Positions 18,756 to 31,821 of a stretch of 64,000 nucleotides of DNA are shown in pieces. The DNA lies in assembly GCA_004297225.1 (NCBI GenBank), contig SCUI01000011.1, positions 1 through 64,000 of the forward strand, written 5' to 3'. Below the pieces are notes generated by a model. The model had not been told where the DNA came from, did not search any database, and was given only the letters and a program-made list of their open reading frames with translations. This DNA is from Lysobacteraceae bacterium. GTDB lineage: Bacteria; Pseudomonadota; Gammaproteobacteria; Xanthomonadales; Xanthomonadaceae. Within the stretch, counting starts at the first letter, position 1. Every line of letters begins with the position of its first letter. The position numbers and the translations under genes were made by a program.

Positions 18756-18790
18756 ATTCTGTATAATTCGCAGCGCGTGACGCTTTTTTC

Positions 18791-18866
18791 GGGCCGTTAG
18801 CTCAGTTGGTAGAGCAGTTGACTCTTAATCAATAGGTCCAAGGTTCGAATCCTTGACGGCCCACCA
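18791..18866 (+). tRNA. tRNA-Lys (CTT)
   Basis: The 76-base cloverleaf has acceptor GGGCCGT/ACGGCCC, anticodon CTT and an encoded CCA. A perfect TATAAT (18762-18767) and a weak 4-bp stem followed by T6 (to 18789) lie between it and tRNA-His, so it may have its own promoter. Confidence 0.97.
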
Positions 18867-18873
18867 TCCCGAG

Positions 18874-18903
18874 ACGCCCGGCCCCGTGCCGGGCGTTTTC
18901 TTT
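18874..18903 (+). terminator. Terminator after tRNA-Lys
   Basis: A 9-bp stem ACGCCCGGC/GCCGGGCGT with loop CCCGT is followed by TTTTCTTT. Confidence 0.88.
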
Positions 18904-18924
18904 CCGGCATACTCCCGGGCTCGC

Positions 18925-19009
18925 GCGAAAGTGGCGGAACTGGTAGACGCACTGGATTTAGGTTCCAGCGGGTAGCCCCGTCCGGGTTCGAGTCCCGGCT
19001 TTCGCACCA
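18925..19009 (+). tRNA. tRNA-Leu (TAG)
   Basis: The 85-base class II tRNA has acceptor GCGAAAG/CTTTCGC, anticodon TAG in TTTAGGT, a variable arm and an encoded CCA. It lies after a terminator, so it probably has its own promoter; a CATACT at 18908-18913 is a possible -10. Confidence 0.96.
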
Positions 19010-19149
19010 GGTGGCCCCGTTCCGGGCCGGCCCGCGCTGGCGGGCAGGGCCGAAATCTAGGAAACTATCGCGTTCCGCCGCGCCTCGCGCCCGGCTCCCG
19101 AAAATTCAGGCAACCCGCCGCGGCAGGACCGCGGCCGCACGGAGTGGTC

Positions 19150-20478
19150 ATGGCAGTCCCAGCAACCCAGGTTTCGGTCGAATCCATCGGCAATCTCGAG
19201 CGCCGGATGACGCTCCGCGTCCCCTCCCGCGACGTCGACGACCAGGTGGGCGGCCGCCTGCGCGAGATCGCCCGCACCGCGCGGATCAAGGGCTTCCGCC
19301 CGGGCAAGGTCCCCACCAGCGTGGTCCAGCAGCGCTTCGGCCAGCAGGTCCGCGCCGAAGTGCTGGACAACCTGCTGCGCGAGGGCTTCGATTCGGCGGT
19401 GCGCGAGAACGAGCTGCGCATCGCCGGCAACCCCCGGATCGAGCCGGCCAAGACCGAAGGCGAGGGCGGCGAAGAGCTGTCCTACGTCGCCACCTTCGAG
19501 CTGGTCCCGGAGTTCGGCGAGATCGACGTCGCCAGCCTGGAGGTCGTGCGCCACACCTCGGAGGTGACCGAGGCCGACATCGATCGCATGGTCGAGAACC
19601 TGCGCCTGCAGCGCCGCAGCTGGAGCGCGGTCACGCGCCCGGCGAAGGAAGGCGATGCGGTGGACGTGGAGACCTGGTCGCAGGCCGGCGAAGAGCGCCT
19701 GCCCGCGCAGGGCGTGGAGCAGGGCGTGGACGTGATCGGCAGCGGCGCGATGCTGCCGGAGATCGAGGCGGCCCTCACCGGCATGTCCGCCGGCGAGGAG
19801 AAGTCCCTCGACGTGACCTTCCCGGCGGAGTGGCGCGTGCCGCAGCTGGCCGGCAAGACCGTGCAGGTCCACCTGAAGGCCGTGCAGGTCTCCGAACCGG
19901 TGCTGCCCGAGGTCGATCTGGCCTTCATCCGCAGCTTCGGCGTGAAGAGCGGCGAGCTGGCGCAGTTCCGCAACGAAATCCGCGCCAACCTGGAGCGCGA
20001 GCTCAAGGGCGCGCTGATGAACCGCCTGCGCCGCGAGGTCGGCGAGCAGCTGGCCGCCGCCTACGCGCACGTCGAGCTGCCGCCGCGCCTGGTCGAGCAG
20101 GAAGCCCGCGTGCTGGCGCAGCAGGCGCTGCAGCAGGCGCGCCAGCAGGGCAAGGCCAACGCCAACGCCACGCTGTCGCCGACTGCGCACGAGGCCTTCC
20201 TCGAGCCCGGCCGCAAGCGCGTGCTGCTGGCGCTGCTGGTGGGCGAGGTCGCCCGCCGCAACGAGCTGCGCCTGGATCCACAACGGCTGAACGAACTGCT
20301 GCGCCTGATCGCCTCCACCTACGAGGAGCCGCAGCAGGTCATTGAGTTGTACCGCAACGATCCCCAGTTGATGGCTGGACTGCAGAACCGCGCGATGGAA
20401 GAGCAGGTGATCGACTGGATCGCCGAACGCGCGAAGCACACCGAACAGGCCCTCAGCTTCCAGGAAGTGGTGGGCTGA
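19150..20478 (+). CDS. tig: Trigger factor
   Basis: Trigger factor is the ribosome-bound chaperone and peptidyl-prolyl isomerase that meets nascent chains. The 442-residue product has the ribosome-docking signature GFRPGKVP at residues 48-55, a central FKBP-like PPIase domain (about 150-245, with [13 protein letters not shown]) and a long helical C-terminal chaperone domain. The ATG at 19150 follows GGAG by about six bases; the in-frame GTG at 19144 is less likely. It begins the order tig-clpP-clpX-lon-hupB-ppiD that is conserved in gammaproteobacteria. The 140 bases between tRNA-Leu and tig hold no gene and must contain its promoter, but I see no convincing -35/-10 pair. Confidence 0.97.
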   Translation: MAVPATQVSVESIGNLERRMTLRVPSRDVDDQVGGRLREIARTARIKGFRPGKVPTSVVQQRFGQQVRAEVLDNLLREGFDSAVRENELRIAGNPRIEPAKTEGEGGEELSYVATFELVPEFGEIDVASLEVVRHTSEVTEADIDRMVENLRLQRRSWSAVTRPAKEGDAVDVETWSQAGEERLPAQGVEQGVDVIGSGAMLPEIEAALTGMSAGEEKSLDVTFPAEWRVPQLAGKTVQVHLKAVQVSEPVLPEVDLAFIRSFGVKSGELAQFRNEIRANLERELKGALMNRLRREVGEQLAAAYAHVELPPRLVEQEARVLAQQALQQARQQGKANANATLSPTAHEAFLEPGRKRVLLALLVGEVARRNELRLDPQRLNELLRLIASTYEEPQQVIELYRNDPQLMAGLQNRAMEEQVIDWIAERAKHTEQALSFQEVVG

Positions 20479-20501
20479 GCCCACCCGACCGAAGGACGAC
20501 G

Positions 20502-21128
20502 ATGAGCAACCAGACCAAGGCCCTGAACCTCGTGCCGATGGTGGTCGAGCAGACCAGCCGCGGCGAGCGCGCGTACGACATCTATTCGCGCCTGCTGAAG
20601 GAGCGGGTGATCTTCCTAGTCGGCGGCATCGACGACCACGTCGCCAACGTCATCGTCGCGCAGATGCTGTTCCTCGAGGCCGAGAACCCCGAGAAGGACA
20701 TCAGCCTGTACATCAACTCGCCCGGCGGCATCGTCACCGCCGGCATGGCGATCTACGACACCATGCAGTTCATCAAGCCCGACGTGAGCACCATCTGCGT
20801 CGGCCAGGCGGCCTCGATGGGCGCGTTGCTGCTGGCCGCCGGCGCCAAGGGCAAGCGCTACGCGCTGCCGAACTCGCGGGTGATGATCCACCAGCCGCTG
20901 GGCGGCTTCCAGGGCCAGGCCACGGACATCGAGATCCACGCCCGCGAGATCCTGTCGATGAAGCAGCGCCTGAACGAGATCCTGTCCAAGCACACCGGCC
21001 AGGCGCTGGACACGATCGCCCGCGACACCGAGCGCGACAACTTCAAGAGCGCCCAGGCCTCGCGCGAATACGGCCTGGTCGACGAGGTGCTCGAGCGGCG
21101 TCCGGAAGACTCGATCCAGGCCGGTTGA
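20502..21128 (+). CDS. clpP: ATP-dependent Clp protease proteolytic subunit
   Basis: ClpP forms the 14-subunit serine protease chamber served by ClpX. The 208-residue product has the catalytic Ser near residue 105 ([14 protein letters not shown]), His near 130 ([10 protein letters not shown]) and an Asp near 179 (RDTERDNF). A short propeptide is expected at the N-terminus ([17 protein letters not shown]). The ATG follows GAAGGACG. It is 23 bases after tig and probably shares its transcript, while clpX follows after a 153-base gap. Confidence 0.98.
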   Translation: MSNQTKALNLVPMVVEQTSRGERAYDIYSRLLKERVIFLVGGIDDHVANVIVAQMLFLEAENPEKDISLYINSPGGIVTAGMAIYDTMQFIKPDVSTICVGQAASMGALLLAAGAKGKRYALPNSRVMIHQPLGGFQGQATDIEIHAREILSMKQRLNEILSKHTGQALDTIARDTERDNFKSAQASREYGLVDEVLERRPEDSIQAG

Positions 21129-21281
21129 GCCGCCAGTCGGAAGCATCCTGTGGCGGGCCCCGGCGGGGGCCCAAGTGACTGAACGACAACGCCTTTCAAT
21201 CCGTGCAGACGGCCCCGGTGGCAGCCGGGGACGCTGTGCTATTCTCGGGCCGCATTCGCGGCTGCAGCAGGTAACAGGGGA

Positions 21282-22568
<1,287 letters not shown>

Positions 22569-22573
22569 GCCCC

Positions 22574-22597
22574 TTGTGGGAGCGGCGCAAGCCGCGA
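22574..22597 (+). repeat. REP-like element after clpX
   Basis: The sequence TTGTGGGAGCGGC-GCAA-GCCGCGA has the form of the common REP family of pseudomonads and xanthomonads: a GTGGGAG head and a 5-bp stem (22582-22586 with 22591-22595) with loop GCAA. One copy is seen. Confidence 0.7.
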
Positions 22598-22599
22598 GA

Positions 22600-22630
22600 A
22601 GAGCCGGCCAAGGGCCGGCTCTTTGCTTTT
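22600..22630 (+). terminator. Intrinsic terminator after clpX
   Basis: A 10-bp stem AGAGCCGGCC/GGCCGGCTCT with loop AAG is followed by TTGCTTTTC. It separates clpX from lon, which has its own heat-shock promoter. Confidence 0.9.
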
Positions 22631-22720
22631 CAGGAGCCCGCCAGACGGCGGCTCCGCCCGCCATAACCGATTGATTCCACGACCCATTCACCCACCGCTC
22701 TGGTAGGGAGGCGAACACTG

Positions 22721-22749
22721 CTTGCATCGTTCGCGCGCCGGCCCCATAA
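22721..22749 (+). promoter_or_regulatory. Sigma-32 type promoter of lon
   Basis: CTTGCAT (22721-22727) and CCCCATAA (22742-22749) are separated by 14 bases, a close match to the heat-shock consensus CTTGAAA-N(13-15)-CCCCATNT. The predicted start is about 22757, 35 bases before the lon ATG. Confidence 0.8.
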
Positions 22750-22791
22750 CCTTCCCAAGGCGCCTGGGCGCCACCCGCAACCGGAGCCAAC

Positions 22792-25247
<2,456 letters not shown>

Positions 25248-25251
<4 letters not shown>

Positions 25252-25276
25252 GCCGGCCGGACCCCACTGGTATAAC
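25248..25276 (+). promoter_or_regulatory. Promoter of hupB
   Basis: The -35 TTGAGC (25248-25253) overlaps the lon stop codon; 17 bases later stands TATAAC (25271-25276) with TGG in front. The predicted start near 25283 gives a roughly 120-base leader, long for a small abundant protein. Confidence 0.78.
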
Positions 25277-25402
25277 GATCCGCAACCGCGCAGCGCCGCG
25301 GCATCATCGACCGGGTGCCGGCTACGTGCCGGCGGGGAGCGCCGGTCGCCCACAGTTGATTCCACATCCGTCGGCCATGCGTGCCGCACAGGGAGCCAAG
25401 CA

Positions 25403-25678
25403 ATGAACAAAGCAGAATTCATCGAAGCCGTGGCTGGCGCGTCCGATCTGTCGCGCGCCGACGCTGGCCGCGCCGTCGATGCCATGATCTCCACCATCTC
25501 CAAGGCGCTGCAGAAGGGCGACAGCGTCACCCTGGTGGGCTTCGGCACCTTCGACGTGCGCAAGCGTGCCGCCCGCACCGGGCGCAACCCGCGCACCGGC
25601 GAGGAGATCCGCATCGCCGCCTCGATGAATCCCGGTTTCAAGGCCGGCAAGGCGCTCAAGGATGCCGTCAACGGTTGA
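25403..25678 (+). CDS. hupB: Nucleoid protein HU (beta-type)
   Basis: HU bends DNA and organises the nucleoid as a dimer. The 91-residue product starts [19 protein letters not shown] and has the HU signature [21 protein letters not shown] with the DNA-intercalating NP pair, then [24 protein letters not shown], where most HU-beta proteins have IPASKVPAFKAGK. GGGAG precedes the ATG. Its gene follows lon, as in E. coli, and only two bases separate its stop from tRNA-Val, so the tRNA is probably cut out of the hupB transcript. Confidence 0.97.
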   Translation: MNKAEFIEAVAGASDLSRADAGRAVDAMISTISKALQKGDSVTLVGFGTFDVRKRAARTGRNPRTGEEIRIAASMNPGFKAGKALKDAVNG

Positions 25679-25680
25679 AC

Positions 25681-25755
25681 GGGTGCTTAGCTCAGCGGTA
25701 GAGCGTCTCCCTTACAAGGAGAGGGTCGGGGGTTCGATCCCCTCAGCACCCACCA
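25681..25755 (+). tRNA. tRNA-Val (TAC)
   Basis: The 75-base cloverleaf has acceptor GGGTGCT/AGCACCC, anticodon TAC in loop CTTACAA, and an encoded CCA. It begins two bases after the hupB stop codon, with no room for its own promoter. Confidence 0.97.
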
Positions 25756-25780
25756 CCCCGGTTTCGATGTCGCTGTAGTG

Positions 25781-25809
25781 TTGCAGGGCCGCATTGCCGC
25801 CTGTATCAT
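25781..25809 (+). promoter_or_regulatory. Promoter of tRNA-Asp
   Basis: The -35 TTGCAG (25781-25786) and -10 TATCAT (25804-25809) are separated by 17 bases and lie just before tRNA-Asp. Confidence 0.78.
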
Positions 25810-25821
25810 GCCCGGCTCCGC

Positions 25822-25898
25822 GGAGTGGTAGTTCAGTTGGTTAGAATGCTGGCCTGTCACGCCGGAGGTCGCGGGTTCGAGTCCCGTCCACTCCGCCA
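25822..25898 (+). tRNA. tRNA-Asp (GTC)
   Basis: The 77-base cloverleaf has acceptor GGAGTGG/CCACTCC, discriminator G, anticodon GTC in loop CTGTCAC, and an encoded CCA. Confidence 0.97.
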
Positions 25899-25913
25899 TC
25901 GGTTCCACCCTTC

Positions 25914-25942
25914 AGGCCCGCGCAAGCGGGCCTGTTGCTTTC
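25914..25942 (+). terminator. Terminator after tRNA-Asp
   Basis: An 8-bp stem AGGCCCGC/GCGGGCCT with a GCAA loop is followed by GTTGCTTT. Confidence 0.82.
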
Positions 25943-26013
25943 CGGGGCGCGAGCGGCCCCCTTGCGTTTCCGGGTAAACTGCGCGGCTCCGCCGCTTGCA
26001 AGACCCGCCAACG

Positions 26014-27993
26014 ATGCTGCAGAAACTCCGCGACAAGACTTCCGGCTGGATCGCCGGCACCGTCCTCGGATTGCTGACGATCCCGTTCGCGTTTTTCGGC
26101 ATGGAGCAGTACATCACCCAGAGCAACGCGACCTGGGCCGCGCAGGTCGAGGTCCCGCCGCAGTGGTGGCCGGAGGCGCCGCACTGGTGGCCGGCGAGCA
26201 TGCTCTGGCAGCGCGAGGAGATCGGCGCCGACGAATTCCGCACCCAGTTCGAGCAGGCCCGCCAGCGCGAGCGCGCGGCGCAGGGCGACGCCTTCGACTC
26301 GCGCGCCTTCTCCACCCCCGAGAAGAAGCGCGAAGTGCTCGAGCAGATGGTCGGCCAGCGGCTGATGGACATCATGGCCGAGCGTTCCGGCGTCGCCGTC
26401 GGCGACGCCCAGGTCCGCGCCGAGATCCAGTCGATCCCGGCGTTCCAGGTCAACGGCAAGTTCGACCCGCAGCAGTACCAGCTGGTGCTGGCATCGCAGG
26501 TGCCCCAGCGCAGCCCGAAGGAATTCGAGCAGCTGGTGCGCGACGACCTGCAGCGCACCCTGATCCCGGTGGCGTTGTCCGAAACCGCTTTCGCCACGGA
26601 CTCGCAATTGCAGCGGGTGTTGCGCCTGGTCGGCGAAACCCGCGACGTCGCCTTCGCGACGATGCCGGCGCCAGAGCCGGATACCGGCGCGGTGGGCGCG
26701 GCGGAGATCCAGGCCTGGTACGACGCGCACAAGGCCGCGTTCCGCGCGCCGGAAACGGTGCAGTTCGAATACGTCGAGATCGACGGCCGCAACCTGCAGC
26801 CGGCGCCGGCCAGCGACGAGGTGCTGCGCCAGCGCTACGCCGCCGAGAAGATGCGCTTCAGCCAGCCCGAGCAGCGGCTGGTGTCGCACATCCTGGTTGC
26901 GGTCCCGGCCGACGCCGACGCCGCGGCGAAGGCCAGGGCGAAGGCGGAAGCCGAACGGGTGCTGGCGCAGGCCAGGGCCCCGGGTGCCGACTTCGCCGCG
27001 CTGGCGCGCGAGCATTCGGACGACACCGGTTCGGCCGCCTCGGGCGGCGACCTGGGTTGGGTCACGCCCGAAGGCATGGTCCCGGAACCCTTCTCCAAGG
27101 CGTTGTTCGCGATGGCCCCCGGCACGGTGGCAGGCCCGGTGGAGACCGAATCGGGCTGGCACGTGATCCAGTTGCGCGAGGTCAAGCCAGGCGCCGGGAT
27201 GCCGTTCGAGGACGTGCGCGCGCAGCTGGCGCAGGAACAGCTGGAGGCCGACCGCGAACGCATGTTCAACGAGGTCACCGGCAAGCTCGTCGACCAGGTC
27301 TACCGCAACCCGAATTCGCTGACGTCCGCGGCGGCTAGCGCCGGGCTGCCGGTGCAGCGCAGCGGCACGCTGGTGCGCGGTGCCGGCGGCGCCGGCGTGG
27401 AAGGCAACGCCGCCGTGCAGCGCGCGGCGTTTTCCGAGGCGCTGGTGCAGGACGGCACGGTCAGCGACCCGATCGAGCTCGGACCGATGCACAGCGTGCT
27501 GATCCGCGTGGTCGCGCACGAGCCCGAACGCCAGCGCCCGCTGTCGGAAGTCGCCACCCAGGTGATCGCCGCCGTGCGCAAGGACCGCGCCGCCAAGGCG
27601 GCCGCAAGGGAGGCCGAGGCGATGGTGGCCGCCGTGCGTGGCGGCAAGTCGCTCGACGAAGTGGCCACCGCGCGGCAACTGTCCGCGACCAGCGTGCCGG
27701 CGCTACCGCGCGGGATGCCGATGCCGACGGCGGAGGCGAACGAAGCCTTCTTCGCCGCGCCTCATCCCGAAGGCGGCAAGCCGAGCGCGGGCAAGGTCGT
27801 GCTCGACGACGGCCGTATCGTCGTCTTCGCCGTGAGCAAGGTCACGCCCGGCGACGCGACGCAGGCCAACGAACAACAGCGCAAGTCGCTGGCCGCACAG
27901 ATGGCCGGCATCGCCGGCAATGCCGACGTCGAAGGCGTGGTCAGGCAGCTCCGCCAGCGGGCCCGCATCGAGGTCGCCGAGGACCGGCTGTAG
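26014..27993 (+). CDS. ppiD: Periplasmic folding chaperone / peptidyl-prolyl isomerase PpiD
   Basis: PpiD is anchored to the inner membrane near the Sec translocon and helps newly exported proteins fold. The 659-residue protein has one N-terminal membrane helix (MLQKLRDKTSGWIAGTVLGLLTIPFAFFG, residues about 12-32), SurA-like N- and C-terminal chaperone regions, and one parvulin domain near residues 285-390 (VSHILVAVP...GGDLGWVTPEGMVPEPFS...ESGWHVIQL). An Ala-rich insertion (ADADAAAKARAKAEAERVLAQ) follows the first parvulin strand. The start at 26014 is preferred over a TTG 18 bases upstream. It ends one base before convergent fabI. Confidence 0.95.
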   Translation: MLQKLRDKTSGWIAGTVLGLLTIPFAFFGMEQYITQSNATWAAQVEVPPQWWPEAPHWWPASMLWQREEIGADEFRTQFEQARQRERAAQGDAFDSRAFSTPEKKREVLEQMVGQRLMDIMAERSGVAVGDAQVRAEIQSIPAFQVNGKFDPQQYQLVLASQVPQRSPKEFEQLVRDDLQRTLIPVALSETAFATDSQLQRVLRLVGETRDVAFATMPAPEPDTGAVGAAEIQAWYDAHKAAFRAPETVQFEYVEIDGRNLQPAPASDEVLRQRYAAEKMRFSQPEQRLVSHILVAVPADADAAAKARAKAEAERVLAQARAPGADFAALAREHSDDTGSAASGGDLGWVTPEGMVPEPFSKALFAMAPGTVAGPVETESGWHVIQLREVKPGAGMPFEDVRAQLAQEQLEADRERMFNEVTGKLVDQVYRNPNSLTSAAASAGLPVQRSGTLVRGAGGAGVEGNAAVQRAAFSEALVQDGTVSDPIELGPMHSVLIRVVAHEPERQRPLSEVATQVIAAVRKDRAAKAAAREAEAMVAAVRGGKSLDEVATARQLSATSVPALPRGMPMPTAEANEAFFAAPHPEGGKPSAGKVVLDDGRIVVFAVSKVTPGDATQANEQQRKSLAAQMAGIAGNADVEGVVRQLRQRARIEVAEDRL

Positions 27994-27994
27994 G

Positions 27995-28780
27995 TTATTC
28001 GATGCCGCCCATGCCGACGATGCTGAAGCCGGCGTCCACGTAGGTCACCTCGCCGGTGATGCCGGACGCCAGGTCCGAGCACAGGAAGGCCGCGGCATTG
28101 CCGACGTCCTCGATGGTGACGTTGCGGCGCAGCGGTGCGGTGGCTTCGAAGGTGGACAACATCTTGCGGAAGTTGCCCACGCCCGAGGCCGCGAGCGTCT
28201 TGATCGGCCCTGCGGAGATCGCGTTGACGCGCGTGCCTTCCGGGCCGAGGTTCAGCGCCAGGTAGCGCACGGTGGATTCCAGGCTGGCCTTGGCAACGCC
28301 CATCACGTTGTAGTTCTGCAGCGCGCGCACCGCGCCCAGGTAGCTCAGGGTCAGGATCGCGCCGTTGCGGCCCTTCATCATGGGGCGAGCGGCCTTCGAC
28401 AGCGCCGCCAGCGAGTACGCGGAAATGTCGTGGGCGATGCGGAAAGCCTCGCGGTCCAGGCCGTCGAGGAAGTCGCCGCCGATCGCCTCGCGCGGCGCGT
28501 AGGCGATGCAGTGCACGAGGATGTCGAAGCCGTCCCAGTGCTTGCCGAGTTCCTCGAAGCAGGCGGCGATCTGGGCGTCGTCGGCGACGTCCAGCGGCAA
28601 CACGATCTTCGCCCCGTATTCGGCCGCGGCATCCTCGACACGCGACTTGAGCTTGTCGTTCTGGTAGGTGAGCGCGAGCTCGGCGCCCTCGCGGTGCATC
28701 GCCTCGGCGATGCCGTTGGCGATCGAACGCTGGCTGGCGATGCCGGTGACCAGTGCGCGCTTGCCCTGCAGGAATCCCAT
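27995..28780 (-). CDS. fabI: Enoyl-[acyl-carrier-protein] reductase FabI
   Basis: FabI performs the last reduction of each fatty acid elongation cycle with NADH. The 261-residue SDR protein has the family N-terminus [25 protein letters not shown], with GIASxxSIA replacing the usual Rossmann glycine pattern, and the catalytic Y-x6-K in [12 protein letters not shown] near residues 157-164. It is the triclosan-sensitive type by family. It is the last gene of the minus-strand group gloB-mltD-fabI, with 34 bases between it and mltD, and faces ppiD tail to tail. Confidence 0.97.
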   Translation of the reverse strand: MGFLQGKRALVTGIASQRSIANGIAEAMHREGAELALTYQNDKLKSRVEDAAAEYGAKIVLPLDVADDAQIAACFEELGKHWDGFDILVHCIAYAPREAIGGDFLDGLDREAFRIAHDISAYSLAALSKAARPMMKGRNGAILTLSYLGAVRALQNYNVMGVAKASLESTVRYLALNLGPEGTRVNAISAGPIKTLAASGVGNFRKMLSTFEATAPLRRNVTIEDVGNAAAFLCSDLASGITGEVTYVDAGFSIVGMGGIE

Positions 28781-28814
28781 GGATGTGTCCCCGTGAACTG
28801 GAAAAACGAGGTCG

Positions 28815-29894
28815 CTAGTGTGCCTGCGCGGCGGCGTCCGGGCCAGCGCTGGCAGGCACGGTGGCGGCCACTGGCGCTGGCGTCGCCGGCACCAGCACCG
28901 CGGGCGCCGCTGCCGCCTCGGTGGCGAGCAACGCCGGGGCGAGCGCCGGCACCAGCACCTTGCGTTCGCGCTCGCCGCGCGCCAGGCGCCCGTTCGCGAA
29001 CGACGGATTGAGCCTCAGCACGCGCGCGGGATCGCGGTCGTTCGCGCTGGCCCAGGCGTGCAGCTCGCGCACGCCGTCGGGCAATTCCACGGCTTCCAGC
29101 ACCGGGACCCGGCGGTCCAGCGCCTGCAGCCACTGCTCGCCCTCGTCGACCTCGTCGAACAGGCAGGACAGCGCGTGCAACTTGCGCACGTAGGCGCGGG
29201 TGATGCTGGAGAGGGTGGTGAGCTTTTCCGGATCGGCGCTGCGCGCGACCTGGCGGCTGCGGCGCAGCGCGCTCAACACGCGATACTCGCCGGCGTTGTA
29301 CGCCATTGCCGCCAGCCGCCAGTCGCCGGCGAAAATGCCGTGCAACGTCTTCAGGTAGCGCACCGCCGCGCGGGTGGATTCGACCGGCGACAGCCGTCCG
29401 TCGTAACCGGCGTGCATCGGCACGTGGTGCGCACGCGCCGTCAGGCGGATCATCTGCCACATGCCGGCCGGCCCCTGCGCACTGCGGGCACCGGGCTTGT
29501 AGCCACTTTCCACGAACGGAATCAGTGCGTACTCGGTCGGCAGCCCGGCCTCGCGGACGGCGTCGACTACGTAGCCGAACAGCGCGAGCACGTCGTCGGA
29601 TCCGTTCGCCATCCGCCTGGGCGCCGCGGCGTAATGGCGTCGCCAGCGCGCACTGCTGTGCTCGCCGCTGCAGTCGGGATCGGCCAGCCCCTCGCGGAAG
29701 GTGCGGTAGATTTCGCGCCCGCTGCGCGTGGCCGGCTGCAGCACCGGTTCGGCGACGACGGGCGTGGCGTTGCCTGCAACCTCGACGGTTGCCTCGACCG
29801 GCACCTGGACCGGCGCCTGGACCGGCGCCTCCTGCCCCCAGGCGGCGAGCGCCGGCAGCATCGCCAGCGACAGCCACGCGGCCAGCCGCCTCAT
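28815..29894 (-). CDS. mltD: Lytic transglycosylase MltD-like protein
   Basis: The 359-residue exported protein has a signal peptide ([21 protein letters not shown]) and an SLT/lysozyme-like domain with the catalytic Glu in IPFVESGY, then GPAGMWQM and AYNAGEYR (about residues 130-230). It cleaves the MurNAc-GlcNAc bond of peptidoglycan. A short valine/proline repeat ([17 protein letters not shown]) follows the signal. Unlike E. coli MltD it shows no lipobox Cys and no clear LysM repeats, although residues 265-310 may be a degenerate LysM. Its ATG overlaps the gloB stop (ATGA). The mltD-gloB-yafS-rnhA-dnaQ neighbourhood supports the name. Confidence 0.85.
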   Translation of the reverse strand: MRRLAAWLSLAMLPALAAWGQEAPVQAPVQVPVEATVEVAGNATPVVAEPVLQPATRSGREIYRTFREGLADPDCSGEHSSARWRRHYAAAPRRMANGSDDVLALFGYVVDAVREAGLPTEYALIPFVESGYKPGARSAQGPAGMWQMIRLTARAHHVPMHAGYDGRLSPVESTRAAVRYLKTLHGIFAGDWRLAAMAYNAGEYRVLSALRRSRQVARSADPEKLTTLSSITRAYVRKLHALSCLFDEVDEGEQWLQALDRRVPVLEAVELPDGVRELHAWASANDRDPARVLRLNPSFANGRLARGERERKVLVPALAPALLATEAAAAPAVLVPATPAPVAATVPASAGPDAAAQAH

Positions 29895-30646
29895 CCGGCG
29901 AACCCGTCCTTCCAGCGCCGCAATTCGGCGAAAGTCTCCACCCGGTCCACGGGCGCGCGCCCCAGCCGCGCGGCGACGGCGTCGCGGACCGCAGGCACGT
30001 CGCAGCGCAGGAAGGGGTTGGCGGCCAGCTCGTCGGACAGCAGGCTCGGCAGGGTCGGCATTCCACGTGCGCGCATGGCGGTGGCCTCCTCGGTACGCCG
30101 GCGCAAGGCCGGGTTGTCGGGTTCGACCGACGCCGCGAAGGCGGCGTTGGCCAGCGTGTATTCGTGCCCGCAGCACACGCGGGTATCGCCGGGCAGCCGC
30201 GCCAGGCGATCCAGCGAGGCTTGCATCTGCCCGGGCGTACCCTCGAACAGGCGCCCGCAGCCCAGGCTGAACAAGGTGTCGCCGCAGAACAGGACGCCAT
30301 GGCCTGTGAAGGCCACGTGGGAACGGGTGTGGCCCGGGACTTCGATCACCTCGAACCGCCACGGCCCGGCCGTGGCAAGGTCGCCGTCGCCGACCCGGGT
30401 GCAGGGCAGGGCGATGCGTTCGTCGACGGGTGCGAACACGGGCAGGTCCGGCCAGCGCTCGAGCAGCGCCGCGGCACCGCCGACATGGTCCGCGTGGTGG
30501 TGGGTGAGCAGCAGCAGGGCCGGTTCGATGCCCGCCGCCAGCACCGGCGTGGCCTCGCCCGGATCGACCACGACCCAGCCGGCGCCCGCCTCGCCGAGCG
30601 TCCAGATGTAGTTGTCGCTGAAGGCGGGCAGGGGGCGTGGCGTCAT
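29891..30646 (-). CDS. gloB: Hydroxyacylglutathione hydrolase (glyoxalase II)
   Basis: GloB hydrolyses S-lactoylglutathione, ending methylglyoxal detoxification. The 251-residue metallo-beta-lactamase-fold enzyme has the two-metal motif THHHADHVGG near residue 52, TPGHTRSH-type histidine (VPGHTRSHVAF) near 107, CGDTLFSLGCGRLFEG near 127-142, and CGHEYTLANAAFA near 165. It is the first gene of gloB-mltD-fabI on the minus strand and is divergent from the yafS-like methyltransferase, whose start is only 32 bases away. Confidence 0.95.
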   Translation of the reverse strand: MTPRPLPAFSDNYIWTLGEAGAGWVVVDPGEATPVLAAGIEPALLLLTHHHADHVGGAAALLERWPDLPVFAPVDERIALPCTRVGDGDLATAGPWRFEVIEVPGHTRSHVAFTGHGVLFCGDTLFSLGCGRLFEGTPGQMQASLDRLARLPGDTRVCCGHEYTLANAAFAASVEPDNPALRRRTEEATAMRARGMPTLPSLLSDELAANPFLRCDVPAVRDAVAARLGRAPVDRVETFAELRRWKDGFAG

Positions 30647-30678
30647 CGGTCTTCGACGGTCGGGGTTCGCCCCCTAGA

Positions 30679-31353
30679 ATGGCGACCATGCCTTCCCTGT
30701 CCGCCCACGGTCAACCCGACGATGCCGCCACGGCGCGCCCTGCCTGGACCGCCAGCGCGGCGGGCCGGGCGTTGCTGCAGGGCGAGCTGGAGAGCGTCCT
30801 TGCCGCCCTGGGCGAGCGCCCCGGGCAACCCTGGCTCTGGCTTTGCCCGGCGTCCGCGGCGGCCGAGGTCCCGGGCTGCGGCCTGCGCCTGCAAGCCGGC
30901 CTGGACGGCTGGACCGGCGACGTCCGTTGCGCATTGCCCTTGCCGCTGGCCAACGAATCGGTCGCCGCGGTGGTGCTGCAGCACGTGGAGACGCGGGGCG
31001 CGGAGGCCGACGCGCTGGTGCAGGAATGCGCCCGGGTCCTGGTCCCGGGCGGAAGACTCGTGCTGTATGCATTGAACCCGTTGTCGCCCTGGCGCTGGCG
31101 CTGGGCGGGCGCCGCCGCACGCTCGACCGAGCCGATGCCGTGGCGGCGGCGGATGCGCGCCGCCGGGCTGGTGCCCGATCCGGTGTCGCAGGGCGTGGGC
31201 CCACGCTGGCAACTCGGCGCGGAGCCGGGATTGCAGCACGGCCTGGGGATCCGCGCCGCCTGGATGCTGCGTGCGGAGAAGCGGGCGATCCCGTTGACGC
31301 CCGTGCGCCAGCGCACCCGCCTGCGGATCGGCGGCGGAGTGCCGGCCGCTTGA
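30679..31353 (+). CDS. YafS-like SAM-dependent methyltransferase
   Basis: The 224-residue protein keeps the class I methyltransferase pattern in its middle ([18 protein letters not shown], then [21 protein letters not shown] near residues 105-130), but the glycine-rich SAM motif near residues 55-65 is degenerate ([17 protein letters not shown]). It sits between gloB and rnhA, the position of yafS in E. coli, which is the main reason for the family assignment. Two starts are possible (30679 and 30688), neither with a clear Shine-Dalgarno. Its stop overlaps the probable TTG start of rnhA. The substrate is unknown. Confidence 0.78.
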   Translation: MATMPSLSAHGQPDDAATARPAWTASAAGRALLQGELESVLAALGERPGQPWLWLCPASAAAEVPGCGLRLQAGLDGWTGDVRCALPLPLANESVAAVVLQHVETRGAEADALVQECARVLVPGGRLVLYALNPLSPWRWRWAGAAARSTEPMPWRRRMRAAGLVPDPVSQGVGPRWQLGAEPGLQHGLGIRAAWMLRAEKRAIPLTPVRQRTRLRIGGGVPAA

Positions 31354-31817
31354 CTGCCTTGCGCGATCGCCAGCAGGCCGATGCCAAGCAGGTGCAGGTC
31401 CACACCGACGGTGCCTGCCTCGGCAATCCGGGCCCGGGTGGCTGGGCGGCACTGTTGCGGTATCGCGGCCGCGAGCGCGAGCTCAGCGGGGGCGAGCCGG
31501 CGACCACCAACAACCGCATGGAGCTGATGGCCGCGATCATGGCCCTGGAGACCCTGCGCGAACCCTGCGACGTGGTGCTGCATACCGATTCGCAATACGT
31601 ACGCCAGGGCATCACCTTGTGGATGCCGAACTGGCTGCGGCGCAACTGGCGCACCGCCACCGGCGCCGCGGTGAAGAACCAGGACCTGTGGGAGCGCCTG
31701 CAGGCGGCCGCGGCCCGCCATCGCGTCGATTGGCGCTGGGTGAAGGGCCACAGCGGCGATCCCGACAACGAGCGCGTCGACCAGCTTGCCCGCGCCCAGG
31801 CCGAACGCTACCGTTGA
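31350..31817 (+). CDS. rnhA: Ribonuclease HI
   Basis: RNase HI cuts the RNA strand of RNA-DNA hybrids. The catalytic residues are visible: D in [18 protein letters not shown] in [11 protein letters not shown] in [12 protein letters not shown] and the last H/D pair in [16 protein letters not shown], with the basic protrusion ([20 protein letters not shown]). There is no in-frame ATG near the front. I use TTG at 31350 (155 residues, as in E. coli), which has GGAG 10 bases upstream and overlaps the previous stop as TTGA; TTG 31359 or GTG 31392 remain possible. It is followed closely by dnaQ. Confidence 0.93.
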   Translation: MTALRDRQQADAKQVQVHTDGACLGNPGPGGWAALLRYRGRERELSGGEPATTNNRMELMAAIMALETLREPCDVVLHTDSQYVRQGITLWMPNWLRRNWRTATGAAVKNQDLWERLQAAAARHRVDWRWVKGHSGDPDNERVDQLARAQAERYR

Positions 31818-31821
31818 TGCC

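Noticed and set aside
18467-19009. tRNA cluster as an integration site with a genomic island
   Set aside because: No integrase, no duplicated tRNA 3' ends and only conserved housekeeping genes follow.
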